A stretch of DNA of 64,000 nt from Marthasterias glacialis (GCA_911728455.2 OU452228.1:10030629-10094628); one strand, 5' to 3'; counted from the stretch's first letter, positions 23,890 through 37,268 are shown. The notes: generated by a model from the letters alone, not told the origin. Translations and numbers: made by a program.

Positions 23890-24149
23890 GAATTACTGGA
23901 CAAAATCTGTACCCGTTGGTTGTAGGGGGATTTAAAAACGAGAGAAAGGGGATTAACTTACTTTTCCGAAAACCAATGATGTCCCTTTAAAATGAAAGCA
24001 CCTCTAAGCCGAAACACAATGCTCTTTTTAGTTTGTTTATACTGCACCGGAAGTTACATAAAACAACTTTATCCTGAGGTTTGTTTTCTACAGGAGGACA
24101 TTATAGCGGGGCAGATAAGGGTGATATTTGGGGGGAATTGTGCCTTCGA

Positions 24150-24425
24150 TGACACAAGCATGAAATTTGTCACACAGTCAGAGTGTGTCATGAGAAAAAT
24201 ATTTGGCTAAAGGGATATTGCAGATTTGAATTTTGAGACGAAAAAAAAAATATAGGCCAAGGTAGAATAACAAACAATTCTTACAAGTTTCAAAGTGTCT
24301 GCTATTGCTTGTTATGCTACATAGATTTTTTTTTTCAAAGGACAAATCTGCGATGGCCCTATATAGTCAAATATCTTTCTCATGACATACTCTGACTGTG
24401 TGTCAAATTCCATGCTTGTACATGC
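24150..24425. mobile_element. Palindromic MITE-like element (family 2), copy 2
   Basis: The arm 24158-24233 ('caagcatgaaatttgtcaca'...'gcagatttg') is repeated in reverse at 24345-24420. The same arms occur at 4768-5168. The central stretch shares 'tgcttgttatgctac' with copy 1. Confidence 0.75.
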
Positions 24426-24429
24426 ACAA

Positions 24430-26150
24430 TCCCATGCACCCGCACTTGGTTCTCGATCGCTGATTCTTTTGCTGTATGTATGATTCATGACTCTTAATGT
24501 GGCAACTCTTTCCAAGAGTCAATGCCCCCACCCTCACAGTAATCAATAGTAATCAATAAACAGTCAATAACAATTACAAGACAAACCTTCATTTACAACT
24601 AAACAGGAAAATGTGATGTCAAGTACAGCCGAAACAAAATATGGTTACAAAATAACTAACTGCATGTTTTATATCTAAACATTCAAGTTGAAGTCATTAT
24701 CAATAAGTTTACATAAATACTTATTTAATCAACATTAAAGTATGAAATAATTCTACACCCACTTCTGAGGAATATTATAGGGTTGAGGTAAAGAAGAGGA
24801 GGGGGGGGGGGGTCATTTGAACAAATCCATGAGAATGGTTCTTTATATTAAGTGTCATAAGCAGGCATTATTATTACGGTACAGTTTCAAAAGGTACATG
24901 AGTTGCACTTTGTGATAATGTTAACCACTCCAGGTGTTTTCCATTGCTCAAAAAAGTGTCGCCCCTACCCACACATCTCTATCAACCACGTGGTAGCTAA
25001 AGCAACCTGTGCCGGTGACACTATTTTCCCCCAAGCAATTAACCTGTACTGCAGACCTCAACATGTACAGTAGGTTGTCACAATGTTGATCTACTACATG
25101 TGTCTATACTTCAGTCATTTCGTGTCTACCTGCACACGGACAATGTATGTACAAAACAGAGCGATCTAAACGAAAGCTATAACTAGGATAGTATGGAGCT
25201 CAGGGAGTGCATGTGCCATCACACTTATATCCCAATAACAAGAAAATTTCACATGATCTGACCAAGTCGACTCAAGTCGACCCATGTAATGGAGTAAGTC
25301 GTTTTATTGTTTTACAACCATTTCAAGACGACTTACCGAAACTTAGATGGCGACTTATCTAGACAATCTGTCATGCCAGGTTGTATTTTCTTAGACTATG
25401 AAGTCCTAATTTTCTTTGCAAGTTTTGCGAAAAACTCAACTTGGAGATTTAAATTATCTCTTTTTTTTTTACATGACACTCCTGCAGCTTTGTACGAACC
25501 TTGTGATATACTGGTAAAAACAATGTAAAAAACATTTAATATAAATATATACAACACTGTTTTTAGACTCTAGTTTTCGCAGTTATGTACAGTCCGCTCG
25601 AAAGTGGGGGTGGCATACTGTCGCTCTGTTGCCAATCATAATAAAGGGGTTAACCTAGGTCACCGATGGCTTCGGGTTGTGTTTTGACGAATTATATTCA
25701 AAATAATAATGTAGACCTACAGGTACTTGTATCGAGTCTATTACCGTGCAATCTGCTGACTAGCAACGCCGTCCAACATAATGTCTGCATTTTACTCTTT
25801 GTGGATCAAGATTTTAGTGTTACAAAACTGATTACCTTGTTTGCTCTTTACTCATAACTGATATAACAATTCGTAATACAAAGGTAAACATTTTCATTTA
25901 ATGTGCGAACAACAATTTTTTGATATGTGGATAAAAATGCTATAATGGTTTACTGTTCCTGAAAAAAAGGACATTCTAAAATGAATAGGATACACTAATG
26001 CCAAACCAATCATATATTTACAAAAAGGCCTAAAAACGTATTTCGCTTAATGAACGGGACAAATTTTTCCGCCAAGACCCTATGCGCGAGTAATGTCTTT
26101 TTGATGACAGCAAATAGCAACCGTGAGACTTTTGATATACCCGACGGCTG
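24430..26150. other. Intergenic region downstream of the minus-strand anchor exon
   Basis: No gene recognised. Contains one G run near 24802-24812. The small open frames (for example 25307-25528) carry no motif. Confidence 0.4.
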
Positions 26151-26156
26151 TTTATT
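26151..26156 (-). terminator. Possible poly(A) signal after the minus-strand anchor exon
   Basis: TTTATT on the plus strand reads AATAAA on the minus strand, about 210 nt past the stop codon of the exon at 26364-26862. Sequence match only. Confidence 0.4.
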
Positions 26157-26363
26157 TGGGGGAAAAAACACGGTCCCTTCAACACGGGGAATTTGTTTCC
26201 CTATAAATGATTTGTTTTCTAATGCAAATATAATGACCAATGCCAGATTTCCTACAGTTTTGCTGTGGTTCTTTCAATACCATGTGGGCCATTTTTCTTA
26301 ATGACCATCCAGGTTCTGTTAGTCTTTAATGATTGTCGATTGTGAATATTTTCCATCTTCCCT

Positions 26364-26862
26364 TCACATTTTTGTATCTTCTGACTCAGAGTAAAACGCT
26401 TCGTTTACTTCGAATGCTGAACTCTTCTGCAGAGACCCATTGGTCTTGACAAGGCCGTTCGATTTCGAGTGAGTTTTGTTCTCCTTGTACTTGAACTTGT
26501 AACCAAGGATCGCACCGAAGATTATAATGATCAGCGCAAGTAGAGCAACGATTACAAACAAGAAGATTTCAATCAGTGATTCCGCTTGCTCCTTGGATAA
26601 CTTGAAGCCCAAGCCCTCCCCGATGAACACCTCCTCGCAGACCGGGGTGGCCGAACCGTCCGGTTTAGCGGGGCAGGACTCAGCAGCGGCCCGGCTGAGC
26701 TTGGGGAGGTAGTCGGTCCAGAACATCACCTTATCCTGCCTGTACGCTTCGCCCGGTGTGTCGTTTTTCAGTTGTATAAGCAGATAATTCTCCGAGTCGC
26801 CATACTTGGGCCAGTACGTCAGGTTGCCGCTCATCACGTCATCCGGGTTCACGTTCGGGTCT
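26364..26862 (-). CDS. Terminal anchor exon (stalk, transmembrane helix, cytoplasmic tail), possibly shared by D, E and F
   Basis: The exon begins after TTGAATAG with one base that completes Gly, then DPN. It encodes the last part of the esterase fold (YWPKYG, KVMFWTDYLP), a Cys-containing stalk, a strongly hydrophobic helix rich in Ile/Leu/Val, a basic KFKYKE stop-transfer segment and a polar tail ending DTKM. It is the only exon of this kind I can find on the minus strand between 26 kb and 49 kb, and its phase fits the donors of all three upstream catalytic exons. Confidence 0.85.
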
Positions 26863-29800
26863 CTATTCAACAAAAAACAAAACCAAAAAAGTAAACATTT
26901 GTGTATTCATTCTTTCACATCAAAAGTTGTGTATTTAGCGGAACGCATCCGAAGTAAAAGTTTCCATAGGCTAATCGTTCCAAGATTTAGATTAAGACCT
27001 ACGTTTTCAGCGGATTCTTAGAAAATTGACCCTGTGTTACAGAGTCGAGGAAAACCATGGCGATGTGATGGAAAGATACCTGCTTCAGAATGCAAGAGGT
27101 CGTGGGTACGATTCCCGTCTGCGATGCCTGTGGAAGCTTCCCCTGCAGCAACACCCGGAAAGCATAACAGCCTTAAAACCATGGAGGAATACTACCTCCT
27201 TGCCTCGACTGAGGCTCTTTACACGCGCAACCAAACCAAGCCTAATGGAGGGACACGTGCACGAGCTCTGTGGGGGCGAAGCGGTTTTACAACCTCGTAC
27301 ACAAAAATAACTTGGCCTGAACGTTTTACACCAAGGAAGAACAATACTGGTGTACTTCACTAAAAAGGTAGGGGGAAAACGTCGGCCTTATATGATTGTT
27401 TTGAGGGCACTGAAAATAATTATTACAATGGGGCTTACTAGACACGTTGGAGAGCCAAATAAAAGGGGAACAGTGTAAACAATTTGCAGAATTGTCACCT
27501 GAGGATTGCTAACTTCCATCTTAAGGTGTTTTGGATGACCCAGGTCATGCAAAAATATGTCGTACTTGCTGAGAGGTGTAGGGTCAATTTCCAAGATTGA
27601 TGCTCTGACGTTTTGAAATTTACACAAGTGTAGGGGTGTGTTTTACTTGGACGGAGAATAACTCGACGGGCCTCAGGACTACCCATGTCAAATTGACCAG
27701 AGGGTGGAAGTCTCGGACTCAGTGAATAATTGTTCCTTTTATCGTATAAAAAGCTGTGAGACTTAGGTTTTAATAGGTTTTTATTTTGTTTGAAACTTTA
27801 GCATGTTGCACTGTTTGCTATAGGGGAGTTTGTTTAGTCGGGTGCAACTAACAGTGCTGTCACGGTACATTACACTCTAGGACTGACAGGGACCTCTACC
27901 TCCACAACCGCGGGTGAACTTCGGCTGTGCAGCGCGAGACATTTTCCGCTAAAAAAAAGTGCAACCGCCTCGGACGTGGCCAAGTAAACAGTGGATGGGA
28001 GAACCGAAATCGACTGTGCCATATTTAAAATGCTGTATGCATAACGAATCTAGTTTCGAAACTGCAGACGCGTCACGTGACCCCCATTCTCTGTTCTATA
28101 TTCTAAATACATAATTGAGACATTTATATATATATTTATCCTTGCTCTAATTAAATTATATATAACTTTTAATTTGGTGGTGGTGGTAGAGTTTATTTCA
28201 AAAAATTACAAACGAGGTTTTTGTCGTGACCTGACATTATCTCATGATGTCAGTAATACACAACAGCTTAGCACTTTAGTGGCTTTCTAAACACGACGGA
28301 CTGATGCACAATATTTGTACATACATTTTTGTTATACAAAAGATATTATATATAAAACGTTTTGTCCATACACCGGAGTCACATGTCCAAACAAAATATG
28401 CAGCGGGCCGCTCGTGAAAAGGGGGGGGGGCTCACAAGATCCTTTAAAGCGTTTTGAAAAAGATTATTTGCGGTGTAGTGATTTTAAATATATACATATT
28501 TTTTTTATCAATCATTATTGTTTTAATATTATTATTTTGTTTTAGTATTTGTTTTAAACCCTTTCACCGATCTATCTGTGATCAGCATTGTAAAGACCAT
28601 GTAACCTGTGACGTCATGTTTACAAAGGAGCCACAGAGCCTGGACTTCCAGCTGGCACGATTTGTACACAGCCCAATGGAAAAGAAACACAATTTTACGT
28701 TCTATGGAGATTGCACTGTACGATTTTTTCATCGACTTTTGACATGAAGAAAGCGGGCACATCAAAAAACTTGTGCAGCTGCGAATTTTTTTTATAACTC
28801 TTGCATTTTCTGTGGAAAATATGACACAGAATGTAAACTTTGACATGACCACATGACGACATGATCACATGACCATATGACCACATGACCACATGACCAC
28901 AGGCCAGTGCAGCGTCTCGCCTGCCCGGAAATGCCCTGGAATGTGCAAGGTCACTATTTTTGTCAACAGAGATTACATGGTGTACGCTCGGGAAGCACCG
29001 AGTGGCAGTGCTGATTTATTCATAGGTGTAAGAGTATTGAATTACCAACATAATAAGCATGGCACATAATGATCCACATGAAAGTTGATTTCGATGATCA
29101 CCAACTGTGTGGAAACGAAAACATTACGGAACAGGCCTACTCTCTAAATGTAAAAATAATAGTGAAAACTTCACTCTCTCGCCCGAGTGGTGTCAGTTTA
29201 GCTCCTTTGAGAGTGAAACTCACTGTACATGACCCTTTTTGAGTGAAACTGGAGCAACTTCACTGTGAATCAAGCTGAAAACATCCACCTTTTATGAAAA
29301 AAAGAGCCGTCCGCCATATGGCTTTTTGCAAGAGTATAAATGCACAAAAATGTGTTAATGGTCTCACGTTTCGACCCCAGCAGAGTCTTTCTCAACGGCT
29401 AAATGACAACACAACACAACACATAAAAGTATACTGGAGTAACAAAAGCAGTCAAGTGGATAGAAGTGAAAAGTGAGGGTGGTATGGCGGACAAAACGAG
29501 TGGTTTTCCCCTCTTTTACGTTACAGCGTACGTCAAAGATTCAGAACAAAGGTTGGTTAAATTACGCAAAAAATACGTCAAACATAATGGAAAGGTATAT
29601 TCTGCACTTCATGTGTGACTGGTCCCCACGGTACATAAGGTCCCCTAAAGATTTGCATATTTTATTTAATAATTTGTTAAATAATTACGTGAGTTGTGCT
29701 GACTTTACACTAGCTTGTGCACTCAAGGGGAGATGTGATGAACACAACATGAACTATTTCGTTCCCTGAATCTTTTGCTAATAACAGCCAAGTGTCAACA

Positions 29801-32041
29801 ACCCCCATGTACTGTGGGTCTCAACTTCCGACTAATTCCGTCCACCAGGGCATGCAAAAGGGAAATGCGAGTACGTATTACGGGGTTAAAGTTAAGAGTT
29901 GTTTCTACAAAAAAAAGTTTTGTTCTCTAATTACCTAGAGTAGCTCCTTCTCCTTTTACATGATCGCCTTTCCCTCTGCGAGTTTCTAGTTTCAATACGT
30001 CCTAGTTCGTTAGGTCTTTTTTGCTTTGTTGTTTGTGCTGGGCTCGATTTCCGAAAAAAAAGCTTTTCGATTCTCCTGTTAAATTAAGTTGTAATTATCG
30101 CCATATACACATCTTGAAATCAATCTCGGCTCTTTGTGAAATCAAGCCCTGTTTATGTCAGCTGTCTGTCCTGTACGATCTGTCGCAAAACAGTTTTGTC
30201 CAGTTTCTTGTTTAAACGCACATACAATACTCGGTCCTTTGAATATGCCTCCATAATTACCTCCGTTTCTTTTGAGTCTTTTCTTTAAACGTTTATGTTC
30301 AATTGACTTTCTGCTTAATAACTTGTACGTACACTTTTCAATAAAGAAATTATCATTTAGATGAACTGAATTAAATACACTGATCCATTAAGCCCCGCCC
30401 TTGCTGTATTGACCAATCACAGACGTGATTGCGCAACCTCAAGTCCGACAAAAGTCCGACAACCGCGTTCGTGCAAATGGCGCGCGTGCGCAGTGGGCGG
30501 GGCTTACTGGATCGGTCTATTAAAGTTGACTGATGAACCTACCCGCTTTTGGCAAAGTTTGACCAGTACGTAATGACCCTATGACTGAGCCACCTTTCCT
30601 CGTCTGTGAAGGCGGATGCCATGCTGAAAGGCAAACCGAACACATAGGATAACTCCTCGCCATGAGGGACCAGGTTGAGGCGCGGGTACCTGTCATCTGC
30701 TGAACTCCGGTGATCGAATATAGCCGCGTAACACATGCCTAGCGGTGGCAACCCTTTCAACAGCCTGGAGAGGCTAGCAATGTAGTTGAAGTCCAACATA
30801 ATCTCAACAAGAGATTTCATACGGGAAAAATCCTGATCCACGGTCTTGCGCTTCGTATAACTCCGGGTGACTGCAATAGCGTTCACCTTCCCTAGACTTA
30901 GCAGCCTCAACACATGATCAAATTGCTCCTTCGTTACTCCTGCTGTAGCGTTGAACTCGGGTATGGCGCCCGAGTCTAAAATGACCGAGCCATCACCCGA
31001 GGTATGCAAGACCAGAAGGTCGTGGAACAAGTCTGGACGGTCGAAGGTATACGACAAGAATACGTCATCGATGAATGGGATGTATACGAAGGGTAAAGAA
31101 CTGATTTTCTTTGCCACATCACTGCCGTGGGCGAAGAGCTCCGCCGGTGACTTCTCATCATCCCGTAGGCATTCCAGAAGTCTTGAAGTGTCTTTATAAT
31201 TACACCCAGTCGCTTCCCCGATTCGATGTGTAAGGTCTGCGATATGACTTTGGCGTTGTAGCGTCTGCGTGGTTGCAATGGGTCCGCTATGAGTGGCGAC
31301 ACGTCTGAAGAGTGGGCGACTTCCATTAGCGAATAGATGAAGGGTCACAGCATCACCACCAGCAGACTGACCAAACAGCGTCACCCTGCTTGGGTCACCC
31401 CCAAACGCAGCGATGTTCTCGCTAACCCATTTCAGTGCTAACTGCTGATCCAGCAAGCCGTAGTTCCCCTTGGCATTCTCGTCACCAGTGCCCCAAAACC
31501 CGAACAGGTTGAGTCGGTAGTTGATGGTTACCACCACGACGTTACCGCGAACTGCAAGGGCGGAGCCGTCGTATCCACTCCCCTGGCCCGTCAAGTAGCT
31601 CCCCCCATGGATGTAAAATATGACCGCCAGTCCAGGCCCGGACGCGTTGCTTTTAACATCCACGGGCGTGTACACATTCAGTGACAGACAATCTTCATCA
31701 AGCACCATGGCTTCCGTCGGTATTTGCGCGATGTAATTAGGGTAGAATGTGGCCACGCCCGACAGGTCCTGCCAACACGACGGTCCGTACTTGGTCGCGT
31801 TGAATATGCCGTTCCACTGCGCCTTTGCTACCGGCGCACGGAACCTCAACTGCCCGGTCGGCGGCTCTGCGTAAGGTATCCCCTTGAAAGCATAGAAGGA
31901 ACTGCCGTCGAGTTCTTGGTGGATGCCGCGAAGCTCACCTGAAGCTGTGTTCACGATTGGGTCAACGACACAGGAAATCGGCGCAACCATAAGCGCCATG
32001 CCCGTCAAAAATACAAGCACCGCCATAACGAGTGATAACAT
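26364..32041 (-). CDS. Gene D: single-head membrane-anchored carboxylesterase
   Basis: Exon 1 (32041 down to 30543) joins exon 2 (26862 down to 26364) in phase 2, giving 1998 nt and 665 residues. The donor is GTAGGT and the acceptor is TTGAATAG. I start at the ATG at 32041: the open frame upstream has no other ATG, and this start gives a typical signal peptide. The esterase domain has the EDCLSLN block, HGGSY oxyanion region, Ser226 in GQSAGG, His460 in PHGEEL and Asp350 in SGDGS where most relatives have Glu. The triad is therefore Ser-Asp-His. Exon 2 supplies DPN...YWPKYG...FWTDY, a short stalk, a transmembrane helix (about 595-621) and a tail of about 44 residues ending in an acidic stretch. 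It is likely an ectoenzyme or cell-surface recognition protein of unknown substrate. Exon 2 may be shared with E and F. Confidence 0.85.
27045..27360 (+). mobile_element. Possible tRNA-derived SINE in the gene D intron
   Basis: An A-box-like TGGCGATGTGATGG (about 27058) and a B-box-like GGTACGATTCC (about 27104) are spaced as in tRNA promoters, followed by a non-tRNA body. No second copy was seen in the window, so the assignment rests on the promoter boxes alone. Confidence 0.4.
28842..28903. repeat. Short tandem repeat of CATGACCA-like units
   Basis: About seven imperfect units of 'catgaccaca'/'catgatcaca' follow one another. Simple minisatellite inside the gene D intron. Confidence 0.8.
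30382..30513. mobile_element. 132-bp inverted-repeat element next to the gene D splice donor
   Basis: The left end GATCCATTAAGCCCCGCCC is inverted at the right end as GGGCGGGGCTTACTGGATC (one mismatch). The inside has 'gaccaatcaca' (CCAAT-like) and GC-rich 'gcgcgcgtgcgcag'. It lies in the intron, 29 bp from the donor of exon 1. Confidence 0.75.
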
Positions 32042-35040
32042 TTTTGCCAAGACAACGTATAAAAAAACAGACCACGCACTCCACACCTGATCTGAAAGGT
32101 ACCGATGCGCTTGAACTCGTATGCATGAATGGGTAATATTTTGTTGACAAAAGAGTCGTTCATACAGTCAAACAAGGTGCGTGTTTATTGACCAAGTCAT
32201 ACACGACAATTTCTAGAAGCTATTGAAATTCTGGAATTTAATTTCTTCAGCAGAGCATAAACCGACTGAACCCGTACAATACACAGTAGCCAACGCACCA
32301 GCGCTACACAAAGCATTATGGTACAATTTACACACGTGGAGAGGTCACTGGCAAACTAGTTTACTAGTTTGCAATCGAAGGTGCTCCGTAGTAAAATTCG
32401 TTAGAAGCCACTCAAAATGCCACTCATCACCGCTCTCAAAGACTAACATCTCACGGCATTAAATGATGAGAAAATTCCACTTCTCCCCGCAAGGATTCAC
32501 TCTAAAAGTGATTTTAGTCTTCACTTCAGAAGTGTTCATTCAATAAAAAAAAGCTTAATTCCTCAATGGGTGTGTGCCACCATTGGCAATTTTCCCAATT
32601 CCGTTTATGCAAATCCTCATCTGGAGTAGGCCTGTACTTGGTGAAAGAGTGTAGACGCAATGATGCCAAACGTCCTGAAGAATTATTCGCTTGACGCGCC
32701 AGTTTTTAGAGAATTGTTTAATACAAAAAAAAAAAAAAAAAATCACCACAGTAAAGCATGTGTGGAACAGCAGCGGATATCTCTGCCGGTATGCACATTA
32801 TTCATGAAGACTTGTAACTTAACACGGACATTTGCATTGACAAGGAAATCACCTCAGCCAGAGGAATTCAATGTAAATTGGGGTCTGACGGCTGTTCTGT
32901 ATAAATATATATTTATTCGGCAATTAAAACAACGCAATGATAAACAAAGCAAAACAGTATTTTCTACTCTGCTCATTTAAATCAAACGGTAAGGTAACAA
33001 TTTTGTTTCGTGCTGACAATATTCATTTAAATTTTTGTAATTGAACTGTATAGCGTTGAACTTCGTGGTCCGGTTCTGTTTTGATATTTCAGTTACAACG
33101 CACGTCACTGGTGCAGGAAGTCAGTGTCAAATACCATTCTTATAATGCGTAAGTGACACGCCGATTATTTGAATATGGAAAATATGAGCAGCAGTGACTA
33201 TTTGGATGGTCGTATGACGTCTAGAAGAAATTTGCAGTGGTTTACATTATTGCGCCGAGTTGTATGTTTTTTTTTTTCTCGTCAAAATGAAAAAGAAAAC
33301 ACAATGTATAGCCTGCACTGAGTGCAACACAATTGCTCGTCTGGAAACCATGGACAACTGCGCTCTTCACTACCCATTAAACAGATTGTTATGTCAACAT
33401 ACGCGATCCGACATGTGTTGTTTGCTGTGTATGTATAGTGCTTCCCATAAGTAGTTCTTATTTTAGCAGTTATTCACAAAATCCAAACCCTCTCTCTGTC
33501 TGGGTTTGAATTATCTCGATTACTAAAGACTCGAAACAAAATGTAACCACTGATGAGGATCATTGAAGCTAAAGAGGTTGAGCGAAATCAAAGAGGAAAT
33601 ATTCTTTGATAACTGAAGCTAAAGAAATGTTTTGATTAAATAAACAAACAAAAAATATTCTTCACATGATGACGATAAGGCCCATCGTTATTTATATGTC
33701 TTGACATTAATATTCATGACCTGAGACATTAAAGTTGCTATCCTGTCACAGAGTCATGGAACAGTTTGGTAGAATCCACCCTCCCTGAAACATTTCGCAG
33801 AAATAGTGTATAGAAAACACAAGTCAAAGAAGACGATGCATCCCTCACAAATGTTGACTTTTTTCTTTTTCTTTTTTTTCAGTAACACCAAGCAGGCAAA
33901 ACGGTGGTGAATACATGCATCGATCTATTTAGGGAAAGTGCAATGGGATACGCCTTTAAAACATCGTCACTGACCTGCACACGCAGTGTAATCTGAGAGT
34001 GAAAGTGAAGGAGTTTTTTGTCTTGCGGGAGACTTCATTTCGAGTATCAAGTGAGAATGTATTAAGGTGTCAGACGGCCCGTACCGTTGGATTTGTGGGC
34101 TTTGTACATTTACTTATCTGGAAACGCGCATAATTACTTCCAAATAGTAGTTCTAAAATAAACATTACGGATAAATATGAAATAAAAAGGCTTGTTTGCA
34201 TAAACTTTATGAGTAATATTTGTCACGATATAGATTTAACCTCAGCATGAATATATTGCAAAATATAAGTGAAGCATCTTTATGTTTACGAGATTAGCTC
34301 AATGCAACCACAGCGAGGTATTCAGGCAAAATAGTCTGGTCTCTTTCGATGGTCTAGAGAAGGGAAAAAAAAACCGACGATTGCTATTGTCATCAGGGAA
34401 TCCAACAAAGATGTCTACACAGTAATGAAGAGTTTATGTATGGTCCCAAAAGAGCCCATATATCTGTCAGACGTGAGCTCTAAATGGGGCTTCTGAATAC
34501 ACTGACCCTGTGACCTTTCCGGTAGCTCACTATGCCCCGCAGCCTTTCAACACGCACCTGTAGGATCAGGTTCAATACTAATAATGTGCCAAGTTATAGT
34601 TGAAATCAGGCTCAACCCCCCCCCTCCCCCCACCCCCATAATCAAGAAGACCGTGAAAACAGGAAAATAGTATACCGCACATCAAAATACTGCCTGGCAT
34701 TTATGAAGTTATGTTACCGAAACAACGCCTTTGGTTCACAAATCGTTTTGAAATAATAACTACACTTCTTGTGAAGTTTTCTATTTTGTAATTATGTATC
34801 TTTGTATTATTGGTGCTGTTGCCCTGGTTTTGCTTAATAGTCCGCAAGGGACAACAGCACCAAAGTGCTTAGAAACGTAGTATTAAGCACGGTATGAAGT
34901 TGTTTGTTTGTCGATGAGAATGGTTTGAGTGTCTTCATTCAGGAAAAACAAGATCACATATAGTATATTATGGTATGAAGGTATATGTACCGTGTACATT
35001 TTGGGTTTTTCAAAAGAGTAAATACATTTCAATCCACTGC
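32042..35040. other. Region upstream of gene D exon 1
   Basis: No gene recognised on either strand. The candidate 5'UTR of D begins here on the minus strand, but no clear TATA box was seen. On the minus strand I searched for an exon beginning with a [D/S]PN-type segment that could serve gene E, and found none. Confidence 0.4.
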
Positions 35041-35044
35041 TTTT

Positions 35045-35305
35045 ACAGGGGGTTGAAAGCTATTTTTCTGACTTTGGCAATTGAAATAAGTAAATCGTGT
35101 ACCTACAGAGAGTTGAAAGCTATTTTGCTGACTTTGGCAATTGAAATAAGTCAATTGTGAACAGGGGGTTGAAAGCAATTTTTCTGACTTTGGCAATTGA
35201 AATAAGTCAATTGTGTACAGGGGTGGGAAGCTATTTTTCTGACTTTGGCAATTGAAATAAGTCAATTGTGTATACAGGGGGTTGGAAGCTATTTTTCTGA
35301 CTTTG
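35045..35305. repeat. Minisatellite of about 59-bp units
   Basis: Nearly five units of 'gttgaaagctatttttctga ...' and 'ctttggcaattgaaataagt ...' follow in tandem with small differences. Both strands are open through the array (frames at 34975-35160 plus and 35029-35265 minus), which is a by-product of the unit sequence and not evidence for a protein. Confidence 0.9.
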
Positions 35306-35309
35306 TTCT

Positions 35310-37009
35310 TTCAAACCGAAGCTTCTGAGGATTGGTACATGTACGAACTTTACAGTGCAGGTTTCAGATGAAGTAAATCAGTCTTGGCTTGCAGAACATG
35401 CGATAAGTGTGATTTATTGGATGTGGTTATATTGAATAATGGTCTTAAAACGTTCCAACCTAAGCCTGAACACTTTACCCTCAAATCTGTTAGATGGATT
35501 TCCTATTACCCAATGATCGTTATACATGCCGTTGTACAGAGATTGGTTTACATGTACATCGTAACACTAGGAGTCGTTTCACCAGACAAATCTCCCCCAC
35601 GATCAAGTCCCTCGCTTGGGTCCACAAAAACCACCTGCCAATTAAAACTAACCCAGACGAGTACGGTACCCCGGTACAATTTCTACCCGGATGCCAAACA
35701 CTACACGAATTTTCCCACAGGCGTCGTTTTGATCGCTGAGCCGCACTGCCTACCTCGCTAAAACACACGGAGAAAAAAGTTCACGGCAACACGTGATTGT
35801 TGTTACCTACAACGATTTTTCAGTAGCCATAAACTGGCATTTTGATCTCAGAAAGGAAATTAGCTTCGATTTAAAATCCAAGGGTAATTTTGCTTGTGTA
35901 TCGATTTCACTTGAAAGGGAATAACATAAATCACTCCAACCTCTAGGGCCTAATTGGTTAAAGTTTGTTTATCAGAAAATGTTGCAAAAAAAATAATAAA
36001 TAAATAAATTAAGCACTAAGCACTAAGGAAAAATCAAACAGCGCCTTCAACGAGGTCAAAAGATGTGGCCGACAGATGTTGGGTTCTTTGCGTGCACTCA
36101 AGATAGCGCATCTTCATTTGTTTGTTTACTTTTGTTTTGTTATTGGCAATCCCCCCCCCCCCCCCCCGTCTTCAGTTGCTCTAATACTTTCGGATCATTT
36201 CACATAGACAAATAATTCCTTCGGAGTGCTGGGTACTTCTTAATCAGAGATGATAAGCTCCCAGATTGCCGGATTGAACCAATTTCTCGATAATGACCAA
36301 TTCTTCACTTTTTCTCCAACAGTCCCTCAAGTCCAGACTGCCATGTCAGCTAAGTGTCATCGTAAGAATCTACTTCAATAATATTTATCTACAATGTTCG
36401 CTATTCTGAAACCTCTGACCAACGGGAAGCTGTTAAGAATCGTGAATTATAGGCACATACTTGAACATAGTTCTGTATAACGGGTCGCAGGTAGCAAAGG
36501 TAAACCGCAACATGACATCACATTTAAGTTTTTTTTTCTGGAGTTCTACCACTCCATTTAATGTATTCAAGAAAAAGACAGAATTGCTTTCGCCTGAGTA
36601 CCTTTTGTTTCTTCTGATAAATTTGTTTGGCCCGAGTGATGTGATGCCATTGTGTATATGACAGTTGAGTGCAGAGGGCTTCTGGTGCCATTATTTGTTG
36701 TATGACTTGTGGAGTGTGGTTTACGGGGTGTGCTAGTTTGAACCGCTCGTAGAGGGCGACATCAAACCAGACCGCAGTAAAACCGTGCCCAAGAGGGTGC
36801 ACTACACTAAATAGAGAGACATCTATATACAGCCAGCCTCATAAACAAAATGTAAACCCACAACTTTTTTTTTCTGTAAATCAAAGATTTTAGGTCCTTG
36901 CTTTTATGGATTGTTAAAAAATAGTCCAACATTGTGTCCCTGGGGTTGTTGACTTTCAAACCTTGGGGCATTTGGGGTAGACTGGCCCTCTAAAAAAGTG
37001 AGTATGTAG
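35310..37009. other. Intergenic, no gene recognised
   Basis: Open frames at 35384-35761 and 36461-36802 have no motif or splice context. A C run lies at about 36151-36167. Confidence 0.4.
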
Positions 37010-37262
37010 TGCTGAAGTCTCTGGGTTAAAAAAGAAGACCAATGCTATTCTTTATCCCCGATGCAAATTTAACATTATAAAAAAAAGGAGATTGGAACTG
37101 CATCTGTAGCTACCGGGCAAGTTCGGTGGTCTAGCGGTAAGACATCTGGCAAAGGTCGTGGGAATTCCACCCGAGTAATAATGACTGTTGATTTGTCAAA
37201 TTTTGTTTTACAGGTTTTTTCTTCTTCTTCTTTTCACAGGACTTGTGAAAGTGCTGAGTACA
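37010..37262 (+). mobile_element. tRNA-derived SINE
   Basis: The A-box-like 'gtggtctagcggtaag' (about 37126) and B-box-like 'gggaattccaccc' (about 37160) follow tRNA spacing. A T-rich tail with 'ttcacaggacttgtgaaagt' and 'gctgagtac' matches the repeats at 10702-11043 and 13425-13675. It is followed at once by a hAT-like MITE. Confidence 0.65.
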
Positions 37263-37268
37263 TACATG

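Larger units (their letters stand above)
26863..30542 (-). other. Intron of gene D
   Basis: Runs on the minus strand from donor GTAGGT at 30542 to the acceptor just above 26862, about 3.7 kb. It contains a SINE-like repeat (about 27045-27360), a CATGACCA-type short tandem repeat (about 28842-28903) and a 132-bp inverted-repeat element ending 29 bp from the donor. No further exon seen. Confidence 0.75.

Noticed and set aside
28842..28903. Short repeated units that might suggest a CRISPR-like array
   Set aside because: The units are contiguous, with no spacers, in an animal genome; it is a simple tandem repeat.
30539..32086. Longer gene D start at 32086
   Set aside because: The upstream start is GTG. 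The ATG at 32041 gives a standard signal peptide. The same reasoning moved E to 41324 and F to 49300.
34975..35265. Repetitive open frames on both strands suggesting a repeat protein
   Set aside because: They are translations of the 59-bp minisatellite; there is no start context, signal or splice structure.
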